Positions 34,157-42,217 of a stretch of 64,000 nt of DNA are shown here, one piece after another. Under the pieces are notes generated by a model. It did no database searches, was not told the origin of the DNA, and was given only the letters and a program-made list of their open reading frames with translations. The stretch is from Candidatus Bathyarchaeum sp. GTDB lineage: Archaea > Thermoproteota > Bathyarchaeia > Bathyarchaeales > Bathyarchaeaceae. Position 1 is the stretch's first letter, and the number at the start of each line of letters is the position of its first letter. Location of the stretch: assembly GCA_026014565.1 (NCBI GenBank), contig JAOZIB010000014.1:20390-84389 (forward strand), given 5' to 3'. A program made the translations under genes and the position numbers.

Positions 34157-34459
34157 TTATCGAATCAGCATTGGAATGCTGCGGTCTTCAGTTAATTGTA
34201 GGACTTCATCGACTTTGCTGAAGTATTTGAGAACAGTTTTTCCCTTTTCAGTTATTGCATAACGGACTTTTGTTTTGTTTCGTTTCTTGACGGTGATTTG
34301 TTCTTCAACTAAATTTTGTTGAATAAGAAAATGTAGAGTACCTTTCAGGACACTGGAGTTCACGTTAGCTTTGTACATAATGTGGGTAAGTTTCATTGGT
34401 CCATGTTGTGCCATGACTTTGACGATGTCGATGTACATTTCCATTTTAGATCTTCGCAT
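34157..34459 (-). CDS. Winged-helix transcription regulator (ArnR/HTH_45-like)
   Basis: The 100-residue protein reads IVKVMAQHGPMKLTHIMYKANVN, then LKGTLHFLIQQNLVEEQ, then a basic wing (VKKRNKTKVRYAITEKGKTVL). This is the small winged-helix family common in Thermoproteota, with no ligand domain. Its stop lies 33 bases from the stop of the PKD protein gene on the opposite strand, so the two are convergent. Target genes are unknown. Confidence 0.82.
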   Translation of the reverse strand: MRRSKMEMYIDIVKVMAQHGPMKLTHIMYKANVNSSVLKGTLHFLIQQNLVEEQITVKKRNKTKVRYAITEKGKTVLKYFSKVDEVLQLTEDRSIPMLIR

Positions 34460-34814
34460 TTTTGTTCAACCTTTGGCATTTACGAACTGCACATAAAGGA
34501 ACACAAATTCCGGTTTTGAAGGACCAAAAAAATAATTCCATTCCAGCATGTGAGCAAACAGCTACTTACAACAAGTTTGCCTAAAAGCATTGTTAAGTCA
34601 CTAAGATACACGACAATATTATGTTCAATGATAGCACACCAATATTTTCAAAAAATCACAAACATATATTCGGGAAATATGCATAGTAAAAAAGAAAAAG
34701 TTACCATAAACATGGCAAAAATTGCACAATTTTGACAAAAACCGATGTTTTTTGCAACATTCAAAAAAGGCAAGAATCAACTGAAAAACAGCAAAATAAT
34801 AAGTTTTCAACAGA
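34460..34814. other. Intergenic 355 bases, no gene seen
   Basis: The stretch between the winged-helix regulator and cblS is very AT-rich. Two short frames of 61 and 69 codons cross it, but neither has a ribosome site or family-like composition. It should contain the promoter of the minus-strand regulator, which starts at 34459. Confidence 0.5.
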
Positions 34815-35588
34815 TTATGAATAAAATGAGCCAATTACTTGCATTGGTTTGTTAACTGCACTCAAAAGTTGATTTAAAGCATTTTTCGACACCGTGACCA
34901 AAACAGCAGTTGCAGGACCTGCAGACTTTTTTGCTTCATTTTCAGTTAAATCTAAGTTGTAACTTAATCCACAATCATTAGACAGAACTTTTACTTCATG
35001 CAACAGTCCATGAGAACCAACAGGAACAAGCTCATGAACGAAATCAAACGTCATCAGCTCTATCACGTCGGTTAAATCTACAATTTTGCCCTGTTTTTCT
35101 GCAGGCAAAACTTCATCTTTTACACTTGGTTGACCAATTGCAACAATCAAATCTTCAGATTTAGACAACCCAATTTTCAAATCATTTTTTGGGGCTAAAC
35201 CAACAACTGTGATTCCGATGCCCGTTTGCTCGACTTCAATAGTTTTTTCCATGCTTCCAATTACAGGTAAACTATCATCTAACTGAGCAAGTTCAACCGC
35301 TTTTTTTATTCCTCTAACAATTTCAAATCCTGTAGGATCGGGTTCAACACCTAAAGTGTCGGTTAAACAAACTGGTGTTGCCCCAACAGCCATAACTTCC
35401 ATTAAAGCCACCCGCGCAGTAAACCGACCCAAAGTGTAACCGGTGACTTTCACTTTGTCCAAAGGTTTGGGTCCAATTCCACCTGCGGAATCACACCCAA
35501 CAACCATAACTTGGTCATTATTGATCTCAAAAACTGAGACATCACGACCAGTTTTAATGGTTTTCGGACAAAACGAACAGGGGGTCAT
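34815..35588 (-). CDS. cblS: Alpha-ribazole kinase CblS (AIR-synthase/PurM superfamily)
   Basis: The 257-residue protein is a PurM-type ATP-binding domain pair. The nucleotide/metal region is VVGCDSAGGIGPKPLDK with Asp33, and a second acidic residue lies in CLTDTLGVE (Asp77). The second half has GIGITVVGLA and KSAGPATAVLVTV. CblS phosphorylates alpha-ribazole, the lower-ligand nucleoside of cobalamin, allowing salvage in organisms that lack CobT. The gene overlaps cblT by ATGA, so translation is coupled, and cblT encodes the alpha-ribazole transporter. Another PurM-like kinase role is possible, but the cblT neighbour makes CblS the best reading. Confidence 0.78.
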   Translation of the reverse strand: MTPCSFCPKTIKTGRDVSVFEINNDQVMVVGCDSAGGIGPKPLDKVKVTGYTLGRFTARVALMEVMAVGATPVCLTDTLGVEPDPTGFEIVRGIKKAVELAQLDDSLPVIGSMEKTIEVEQTGIGITVVGLAPKNDLKIGLSKSEDLIVAIGQPSVKDEVLPAEKQGKIVDLTDVIELMTFDFVHELVPVGSHGLLHEVKVLSNDCGLSYNLDLTENEAKKSAGPATAVLVTVSKNALNQLLSAVNKPMQVIGSFYS

Positions 35589-36103
35589 ATGTTAATCCTT
35601 CTGTTTCTAACGGCAACGTATAGTATTACTGCAATTGCTGCGTTTAAACTAGCTGCCAACATTAACGGAACAGTTACGTTTGCAATTGTTGCCTCCCAGC
35701 CTATCGTTGGAACCATAACTACTGAAAGAACAGTATTAATGACAACGGATACGACTGCGCCGGGTATGAATCCCCATTTCTTGTTTAATTTGTTTACTAG
35801 ACCCATTGTGCCACCAGCAACTGCCATTCCTGCGGCAATAACATAATGCAAGGTACCTAAGGGGAACCCGTTTATCACTGAAGTCACTATGTGTCCAAGT
35901 CCAGTAATCAACAAACCGTCAATTGCTCCAAAATATAGTGCTGCAAAAAAGCCGGGACTAGAGTCTAGAGCAATTGTTGATATGACAGGATAAGGGGTAA
36001 TGAACGAACCAATTACGCTAAGTGCAGTAAAGATTGATATTCGTGCAACGCGCAAAGCGCTTGATGCTCGTTTCTTGTTATTTGAATTTGATTGGGTGCT
36101 CAT
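35585..36103 (-). CDS. cblT: Alpha-ribazole transporter CblT (ECF S-component-like)
   Basis: From ATG at 36103 the protein has about 172 residues and five to six membrane helices. It has the ECF S-component pattern (RVARISIFTALSVIGSFI near the start, small residues in helix one). An AAGGA ribosome site precedes the ATG; the longer frame to 36163 adds an unlikely Phe-rich stretch. In Firmicutes CblT imports alpha-ribazole and is next to cblS, the same pair as here. No ECF energising module lies in the window. It is divergent from the RHH-CblS fusion, with about 90 bases between starts. Confidence 0.78.
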   Translation of the reverse strand: MSTQSNSNNKKRASSALRVARISIFTALSVIGSFITPYPVISTIALDSSPGFFAALYFGAIDGLLITGLGHIVTSVINGFPLGTLHYVIAAGMAVAGGTMGLVNKLNKKWGFIPGAVVSVVINTVLSVVMVPTIGWEATIANVTVPLMLAASLNAAIAVILYVAVRNRRINI

Positions 36104-36169
36104 CTTTAGTTTTCCTTCTTGGTCGTTTGAAAGAAAAAAGAACAGATAAAAACCTTCGTTCATGTATTA

Positions 36170-36180
36170 CACTTGTAGTG
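36170..36180. promoter_or_regulatory. Candidate operator CACT-tgt-AGTG in the cblT / RHH-CblS divergent promoter
   Basis: A perfect 4-base inverted repeat with a 3-base spacer lies 13 bases before the start of the RHH-CblS gene and 67 bases before cblT. Ribbon-helix-helix proteins bind short inverted or direct repeats of this kind, so autoregulation is plausible. The repeat is short and could be chance. Confidence 0.35.
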
Positions 36181-36193
36181 CGAGTTGGTTTAA

Positions 36194-37123
36194 ATGGATG
36201 TAGTTAACGTTAGGTTGCCCAGCAATGTTGTAAAAGATTTGGAAAAACTAGCAAAACGCCACGATCTGAGCAGGTCAGAAGTCATAAGACAGGCATTGAT
36301 TGTTTACATCCATTTTGTGGAAAATGTTGGAACCTTACTGCGTCCAACAATATTCAGAGTCAAACCAGCTCAAATTTCCTATGTAACTAGGGGTGATGTT
36401 TCAATAATGAAAATGCCCACAGGTCATGCGATTGTTGTAGGTTCTTCTTCATCAGGGGGCGTTGGACCCAAACCTATGGACAAGATAAAAAGCAGTGGCA
36501 AAATAGTAGGGAAATTTCTAGCAAGAGTAGCATCAATGGACGTTGCAGCTACAGGGGCATTTCCTGTTTCAGTTTCAGTTACGTTGGGTGTCGAAAAAGA
36601 GCCCACGGGCAACCAAATCATAGAAGGCATACAAAAAGAAATCCGAGGACTAGGCTTAGATCCCAACCAAGTTTTGAAGGAAAATACTGAAGAAAATTTT
36701 GAAACCATCCAAACAGGTGCAGGAATAACCGTTGTAGGCTTAGCAAACGAAGATGAACTAAGGCTCGCAAAAACTGTGCCCGGAGATTTGGTTGTTGCAA
36801 TTGGTGAACCCAAACTAGGAGATGAAGTTATTCCGGCAGAAGCCAGAGGAGAAATTGCAAACCTTAAAGACGTAACAGCATTAGCTAGAAAAAAATACGT
36901 TCATGATATTGTTCCGGTTGGCTCCTTTGGCATTATTCATGAAGCAAAAATGTTGGCATACAGCATTGGACGGCAATTAAAAATCGATGAAACTACAAAA
37001 TTGGATTTGAACAAGTCTGCTGGACCGGCTACAGTGGTCTTAGCAACAGTAGACAAGAAAAAAGTAGATGAATTACAGTTTTTCATTAGAAAACCAATCA
37101 ACGTGATCGGAGAAATAATGTAA
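36194..37123 (+). CDS. Ribbon-helix-helix regulator fused to a degenerate CblS (alpha-ribazole kinase-like) domain
   Basis: Residues 1-45 are a classic RHH DNA-binding domain (VNVRLPSNVVKDLEKLAK, then LSRSEVIRQALIVYI). From about residue 65 the protein follows CblS (34815-35588) without gaps over the N-terminal half and shares GAGITVVGLA and KSAGPATVVLATV. The two acidic residues of the kinase copy are lost: Asp33 is Ser85 here (GSSSSGGVG) and Asp77 is Val129. The enzyme core is thus probably inactive and used to sense ligand, giving a cobamide-precursor-responsive regulator. It is divergent from cblT-cblS, the usual position of a regulator. A kinase that also binds DNA is the alternative. 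Confidence 0.8.
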   Translation: MDVVNVRLPSNVVKDLEKLAKRHDLSRSEVIRQALIVYIHFVENVGTLLRPTIFRVKPAQISYVTRGDVSIMKMPTGHAIVVGSSSSGGVGPKPMDKIKSSGKIVGKFLARVASMDVAATGAFPVSVSVTLGVEKEPTGNQIIEGIQKEIRGLGLDPNQVLKENTEENFETIQTGAGITVVGLANEDELRLAKTVPGDLVVAIGEPKLGDEVIPAEARGEIANLKDVTALARKKYVHDIVPVGSFGIIHEAKMLAYSIGRQLKIDETTKLDLNKSAGPATVVLATVDKKKVDELQFFIRKPINVIGEIM

Positions 37124-37210
37124 CAAAGGGATCAACATGAAACTTAATTAAACTCAAGTTTACAAACGGTTTATTTTGTCTGTTGTCGACTTGTTTTAAG
37201 TTGAACCTAA

Positions 37211-38446
37211 TTGACAGCTTTGGCTAAACTCAGGGATGAATTCTCGTTTATCAAAGGTAACATCTTAATTAACACAATTACTATTGCGATAATCCTTGTT
37301 ACTTCAGCTGTTCCATATACTTTTTATCCAAAATACATTGAGGGCCTAGGCGGCAACTCCTTCATTGTTGGCGTAATAGGTTTTACAGCATATGTAACAT
37401 TGGCTTTGGTTCAAATTCCGGGTGGCTATCTTGCAGACAAACATGGAAGACGAAAACTAACTGTAACCATGACCTTTGCAATCTCGATAACATATTTTCT
37501 GTATGCCATCGCGCCCAATTGGCAATTTTTCATGTTTGCTACAATACTACAAAACATATTCATGATTTATCAACCAGCGCTTCAAGCACTGGTAGCAGAT
37601 TCTACCCCTCCAGAAAAACGGGGAATGGGGTTTTCTATCATCAACCTTTTACATCATATTTCCATTCCTTCGCCCATAATTGCAGGAATACTGGTGGTTC
37701 AGTTTGGGATAATTACTGGAATGCAAATTGGCTACCTGATTGTTAGTGTAGCATTTATCGTAACAGCAATAATTCGAACAAAATTCAAAGAAACCCTAAA
37801 AACAACAGTAGAAGGCAACCCCATAACAGATGTAATCAAAAACATTCCCACATCCATAATTGAAAGCACAAAAGCCCTCAAAACTGAATCTAAACCGATG
37901 CTGTTCCTTTTTGGAAGTTTTGCAATCTACCATTTTGCATGGTACATGTGCTCTATATACCTAGTTGTTTATGCAACAGAGGCACTAAACATTCCTGAGC
38001 TTCAATGGGCCTTACTAATGAGCTGGTTTTCCATCGTCAACGTAGCAACAGCACTGCCCTGCGGCAAAATCGTAGACAAAATCGGAAGAAAAAAACCACT
38101 AATCGCAGCTTGGATTTTGTTCATTCCAGGACTTGTTGCATTCGTTTATGGAAACCCCATAATAATCGCCATGTGTTTACTTTGTTTTGGAGTAGCCCTG
38201 ATTTTAGCAAACAGCGCATACTCTGCATTAATGGCAGACTTTGTTGTCAGAGAAAAACGTGGAAAAGTAATCGGTAGCACAAATTTCTTTTTTAACATCT
38301 TAAGCGGTTTAGGTCAACTCTCAGGCGGAATCATGTATGAATACGTGTCTCCGGCTCTTCCTTTTTTTACTGCTGCAATTCTGTTTGTCCCATGTCTTGT
38401 TTTGACCGTTTTGAAAGTTCAGGAACCAACAAAAAGAGAACAATAA
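37211..38446 (+). CDS. Major facilitator superfamily transporter
   Basis: The 411-residue protein has about twelve membrane helices. The MFS loop motifs are GGYLADKHGRRKLT between helices 2 and 3 and GKIVDKIGRKKPL in the symmetric position between helices 8 and 9. It imports or exports a small solute by proton or ion coupling. The substrate cannot be read from sequence. The start is TTG at 37211. It lies 87 bases after the RHH-CblS gene on the same strand, so control by that regulator, and a link to cobamide precursors, is possible but unproven. Confidence 0.88.
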   Translation: MTALAKLRDEFSFIKGNILINTITIAIILVTSAVPYTFYPKYIEGLGGNSFIVGVIGFTAYVTLALVQIPGGYLADKHGRRKLTVTMTFAISITYFLYAIAPNWQFFMFATILQNIFMIYQPALQALVADSTPPEKRGMGFSIINLLHHISIPSPIIAGILVVQFGIITGMQIGYLIVSVAFIVTAIIRTKFKETLKTTVEGNPITDVIKNIPTSIIESTKALKTESKPMLFLFGSFAIYHFAWYMCSIYLVVYATEALNIPELQWALLMSWFSIVNVATALPCGKIVDKIGRKKPLIAAWILFIPGLVAFVYGNPIIIAMCLLCFGVALILANSAYSALMADFVVREKRGKVIGSTNFFFNILSGLGQLSGGIMYEYVSPALPFFTAAILFVPCLVLTVLKVQEPTKREQ

Positions 38447-38473
38447 AAAGCTCAGATGAACTCGATTTAAAAC

Positions 38474-39205
38474 CTAAAAGAAATTTGCAGATTTCAGGTC
38501 ATCGAAACTAAGTGTTCTATCATGTAATGTAGTAGCAACTAATGCTCCAGTAACCCCAATTTTGTTTAGTTCATCTAATTCAGTGAAACTTCGGATTCCA
38601 CCACCAACAATTACGTCAACTTTGGTCTTTTCAACAAGATGTTTGATGAACTGCAAATCAACACCAAACTCAGTCCCGACACGGCTTAAATCCAAAAGAA
38701 TAATTTCTGTTACACCTAAGCCCTCAAGCTTTTTGACAAAGGAAAAAACATCTAAAGAAGAAAGCAACGATGATTTGGTGAGTAGTTTTCCATTTTTTTG
38801 GTCTATGCTAATTGTAACATTGTTTTCTCCAAAGCGTTCAATTGATTGCTTTACAAAATCTAAACTTTGTAAAGTTTCTGAACCGATTATGACCTTTGAA
38901 ACTTTAGCATCCAGAACTTCTTGGACACGTTTTAGCTCTGAGGCACCGGAGTCAACCATAAAATCAAGGTTTGTTGTTTGAGCAATCTGTTTGATTAGAT
39001 TCAGGTTCATTGGTTTGCCTAAGATTGCATCCAAATCAGCCAAATATAACTTAGTAAACCCTACGGCTTCAAAAAAAGAAGCAATAGTCAACGGGTTTGT
39101 GGACTTTAAAAGACAACTTTTTAGGGGTTTGTACTGGTTTCTTTCCCCTCGTTTGCCGTGGACTGCAACACCATTTAAAACGTCAATCACAGGAATAACT
39201 TTCAT
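38474..39205 (-). CDS. HisA-like TIM-barrel protein associated with methanofuran genes (COG1411-like)
   Basis: The 243-residue protein is a TIM barrel related to HisA. It opens with VIPVIDVLNGVAVHGKRGER, has FMVDSGASE and SIDQKNGKL, and ends with the phosphate-binding VIVGGGIRSFTELDEL. The two HisA-type Asp positions are present. Relatives lie by methanofuran-synthesis genes in methanogens; their reaction is unknown. The start is 45 bases from the divergent mfnD start. Real HisA is unlikely because no his operon surrounds it and the substrate-loop sequence is different. Confidence 0.75.
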   Translation of the reverse strand: MKVIPVIDVLNGVAVHGKRGERNQYKPLKSCLLKSTNPLTIASFFEAVGFTKLYLADLDAILGKPMNLNLIKQIAQTTNLDFMVDSGASELKRVQEVLDAKVSKVIIGSETLQSLDFVKQSIERFGENNVTISIDQKNGKLLTKSSLLSSLDVFSFVKKLEGLGVTEIILLDLSRVGTEFGVDLQFIKHLVEKTKVDVIVGGGIRSFTELDELNKIGVTGALVATTLHDRTLSFDDLKSANFF

Positions 39206-39250
39206 TACGAGTCACGCATTAATAACAAGAAGATACAGTGAGGGCAAAGT

Positions 39251-40480
39251 TTGAACCTTTTGATACTAGAATGGATTTCTGGAGGCGGATACTCAGGTCA
39301 AAAACTTTCAAGCACTATCCTTAGCGAAGGCTACGCAATGCTGAGATGTATAATTTCAGACTGTAAAACAGCAGGACACACAGTTACCACATTTCTAGAC
39401 CAAAGACTAACAACTTTTAATCCACCCAACAAAGCAGACAAAATAATTCATATATCATCCCGTGATGGTTTCTACAAAAAATTATCAGAAATTTCAAGTA
39501 TATTTGATGGCGTTTATGTTATTGCACCAGAATCAGGCAAAATTTTAGAAAATCTAGTAAAAACAGTAGAAAAATCTGGAGGAATTTCGCTTAACTGCAA
39601 CTCTGAATCCATAAAACGGGTTTCAAACAAGATGACAACCTATGAAACACTGAAAAAGCATGGGCTTCAAGTTCCAGAAACAATTTTAGTGAAAAATGAT
39701 GAAAAGGTCAACATCATTAAGGGTTTAGCCGAAAAGCTGGGTTATCCAGTGATTTTTAAGCCCCTTGATGGAGTCAGCTGCGCTGGATTAAGTGTTGTAG
39801 ACACAGAAAACGACATTGCAATGGCACAAAGGAAAGTTGCAAAAGAGTCAACAAGTGAGCAGTTTATAATTCAAAAACAGATTAGAGGAAAAAACGCTAG
39901 TGTATGTGTATTCTCTGATGGAAACAAATCGGTGTCTGCTACGGTGAATCAACAGTTTGTAACTTTGGCTTCACCAGAAGATGAGTCAAAATACTACGGG
40001 GGAATTGTTCCGTACAATCACCCATTAGAAAAAGAAGCACTAAAAGCTGCAGAAAAAGCAGTTGAAGTTATGAAGGAATTAAAGGGTTATGTGGGCGTAG
40101 ACATTGTATTAACTGACATGGAACCGGTTGTGATGGAAATTAACCCACGGCTTACTGTATCTTATATCGGCTTAAAAAAAGCCGTGAATTTCAATCCCGC
40201 TCAAGCAATAATTAATGCCACAGTTGAAGGAAAGTTACCAAAAAAGGTCCAAAAGACAGGATACACACTATTTTCCAAAGTAACAGTTCCAACAAGGGGC
40301 ACCCAAGACATCAAACAAACCTACAACATGAAAGCAGTTGTGTCACCACCATTTCCGGTTGAAAAAAATGAAATATCATATGGTTTAGTTGCTGTTGATT
40401 CAATTACTAGTAATGGCGCTAGGTCAGCGTTTTACCGAACAAAAAAACAGTTGCTTAACATCTATCGTGGAGGAGCCTAA
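39251..40480 (+). CDS. mfnD: Tyramine-glutamate ligase MfnD (ATP-grasp)
   Basis: The 409-residue protein begins NLLILEWISGGGYSG and has a carbamoyl-phosphate-synthase-like ATP-grasp domain at about 130-310 (ATP segment PVIFKPLDGVSCAGLSVVD, metal segment PVVMEINPRLTVSYIG). It joins gamma-glutamate to tyramine, the side-chain start of methanofuran. A C-terminal domain of about 80 residues with no clear role follows. The start is TTG at 39251. mfnF begins 3 bases after its stop and mfnE overlaps mfnF, so the three form one operon. Confidence 0.88.
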   Translation: MNLLILEWISGGGYSGQKLSSTILSEGYAMLRCIISDCKTAGHTVTTFLDQRLTTFNPPNKADKIIHISSRDGFYKKLSEISSIFDGVYVIAPESGKILENLVKTVEKSGGISLNCNSESIKRVSNKMTTYETLKKHGLQVPETILVKNDEKVNIIKGLAEKLGYPVIFKPLDGVSCAGLSVVDTENDIAMAQRKVAKESTSEQFIIQKQIRGKNASVCVFSDGNKSVSATVNQQFVTLASPEDESKYYGGIVPYNHPLEKEALKAAEKAVEVMKELKGYVGVDIVLTDMEPVVMEINPRLTVSYIGLKKAVNFNPAQAIINATVEGKLPKKVQKTGYTLFSKVTVPTRGTQDIKQTYNMKAVVSPPFPVEKNEISYGLVAVDSITSNGARSAFYRTKKQLLNIYRGGA

Positions 40481-40483
40481 AAG

Positions 40484-41560
40484 GTGGTATATGTTCTGGG
40501 ATTGGATATTGGTGGCGCCAATACTAAAGCAACGTTGTTGAAAAGTGAACAAGGTAAGGTTATCGAACGAAAAACGGTTCTAGAATATTTTCCGGTATGG
40601 AAGAAAGAAAAGAGTCAGTTTTCAGAATTGATAAAAAAGATTAAGAAAACTTTGGTCAACTCTACAATTCTAGATGGGGTTGGGGTTACTATAACTGCAG
40701 AGCTTTCTGATGCATACATGACAAAAAGAGAAGGAATCAATCACGTTTTGGATTGTGTTATACAAGTTTTTGGTGATGTGCCAGTTTTTGTTCTTGATGT
40801 TGAAGCTAATTTGTTATCGGTTACGCAAGCTTTGAAAGAGCCACTTAAGGTTTCGTCGGCTAATTGGGCGGCAACGGGTTGGCTTGTTTCTCGATTAATC
40901 AAAAATGGGATAGTTGTTGATGTTGGAAGCACCACCGCCAGCATTATTCCAATAATTAATGGAAAAGTCGCTGCACACGGCAAAACTGATTTAGAAAAGC
41001 TCCAAAATGGAGAACTTGTTTATTCAGGGTCGTTGCGGACAAATGTTGCTGCAATCGTTAAGGCTGTTCCTGTAAAAGGAAAAACAACGCGAGTTTGTTC
41101 AGAACTTTTTGCACAGTCAGGTGATGTTCATCTGATTCTAGGTAACATATCAAAAGAAGATTACACCGCAGAAACATGCGATGGACGCGGAAAAACCAAA
41201 CAGGAAACCATTGCTAGGTTAGCTCGGGTTGTATCTGCAGACACAGATATGCTAACAGATCAAGAGATACTGTATATGGCCGAGTTTGTTTACGAAAAGC
41301 AGGTTGAGCAGATTTCTGAAGGGTTAAATCAAGTTTATGAAAGCACCAAGTTGCCTAAAGAAAGCATAAAAATTGTAGTTACTGGCCTAGGCAGAAACTT
41401 TTTGGCTCGAAAAGCTGCACAACAAGTTGGCTTTAGTAAAATCATGGACATGAAAGACATACTAGATGCCGATTCGGCAGTTGTTTCACCATCAGTTGGG
41501 GTGGCCCTTATGACGGCTAATTATTTGGAGGGAAAAACAACAACATGGAAGCAATCTTGA
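40484..41560 (+). CDS. mfnF: Methanofuran synthesis protein MfnF (ASKHA-fold condensing enzyme)
   Basis: The 358-residue protein has the hydantoinase/acetokinase-like fold of MfnF. It has the phosphate motif GLDIGGANTKATLL at residue 5, then DVEANLLSVTQALKEP and GIVVDVGSTTASIIPI. MfnF couples gamma-glutamyltyramine to aminomethylfuran diphosphate, forming the methanofuran core. The start is GTG at 40484. The last 16 bases overlap mfnE, which makes the diphosphate it needs. Confidence 0.88.
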   Translation: MVYVLGLDIGGANTKATLLKSEQGKVIERKTVLEYFPVWKKEKSQFSELIKKIKKTLVNSTILDGVGVTITAELSDAYMTKREGINHVLDCVIQVFGDVPVFVLDVEANLLSVTQALKEPLKVSSANWAATGWLVSRLIKNGIVVDVGSTTASIIPIINGKVAAHGKTDLEKLQNGELVYSGSLRTNVAAIVKAVPVKGKTTRVCSELFAQSGDVHLILGNISKEDYTAETCDGRGKTKQETIARLARVVSADTDMLTDQEILYMAEFVYEKQVEQISEGLNQVYESTKLPKESIKIVVTGLGRNFLARKAAQQVGFSKIMDMKDILDADSAVVSPSVGVALMTANYLEGKTTTWKQS

Positions 41561-42210
41561 AAATTGGCGGAAGCTTAGCTGCAGACCCTGCTTGTTTGAA
41601 AATTCTTTGTCAAGAATTAAGTCAATTAGCTAAAACTCATGAAATTGCTGTTGTTCCAGGGGGAGCAGAATTTGCAGATACTGTAAGAAAATTTGACGAA
41701 AAATATGGACTCTCAAAAACAGCAACTCATAAAATGGCCATATTAGCAATGGATCAGTATGGACTGCTTTTGTCGGATATTACTCCAGACTCTTACGTTT
41801 GTTATGGGTTACAAGAAATAATCCAGTCTAAGAAGAAGGGAAGACTACCGATTTTTTTACCATCACAATTTATGTTTCGTGACGATTCTTTGGAAAAATC
41901 CTGGAATGTAACCTCAGATACAATAGCGGCATACATTGCAAAAAAACTGTGTGCTGAAAAAGTGGTGCTAGTGAAAGATGTTGATGGAATTTTCTTGAAA
42001 GACCCCAAAGCAGAGGACAGTAAACTGCTTGAAACATTGTCTGCTAAAGAAATGCAGAGCTGGAATAAAACAACAAGTGTTGACAAGGCATTACCAAAAA
42101 TGCTTCTACAAAATAAAATGCAATGCTACATAGTTAACGGTAAACACTTGGAAAGAATTAGCGACATTTTAGAAAATAAAAAAACTGTTTACACAAAAAT
42201 TACAGTTTAA
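41545..42210 (+). CDS. mfnE: Aminomethylfuran phosphate kinase MfnE
   Basis: The 221-residue protein is an amino-acid-kinase fold: AILKIGGSLAADPACL at the start, IAVVPGGAEFADTVR for the phosphate site, and KVVLVKDVDGIFLKDP for the nucleotide site. MfnE phosphorylates aminomethylfuran monophosphate to the diphosphate in methanofuran synthesis. Its ATG lies inside the mfnF coding sequence. Its tail faces the mfnB gene with a 7-base gap. Confidence 0.88.
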   Translation: MEAILKIGGSLAADPACLKILCQELSQLAKTHEIAVVPGGAEFADTVRKFDEKYGLSKTATHKMAILAMDQYGLLLSDITPDSYVCYGLQEIIQSKKKGRLPIFLPSQFMFRDDSLEKSWNVTSDTIAAYIAKKLCAEKVVLVKDVDGIFLKDPKAEDSKLLETLSAKEMQSWNKTTSVDKALPKMLLQNKMQCYIVNGKHLERISDILENKKTVYTKITV

Positions 42211-42217
42211 TTTTAAC

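Noticed and set aside
36104..36163. Longer N-terminus for cblT
   Set aside because: The added stretch is Phe-rich with no ribosome site, while AAGGA precedes the ATG at 36103.
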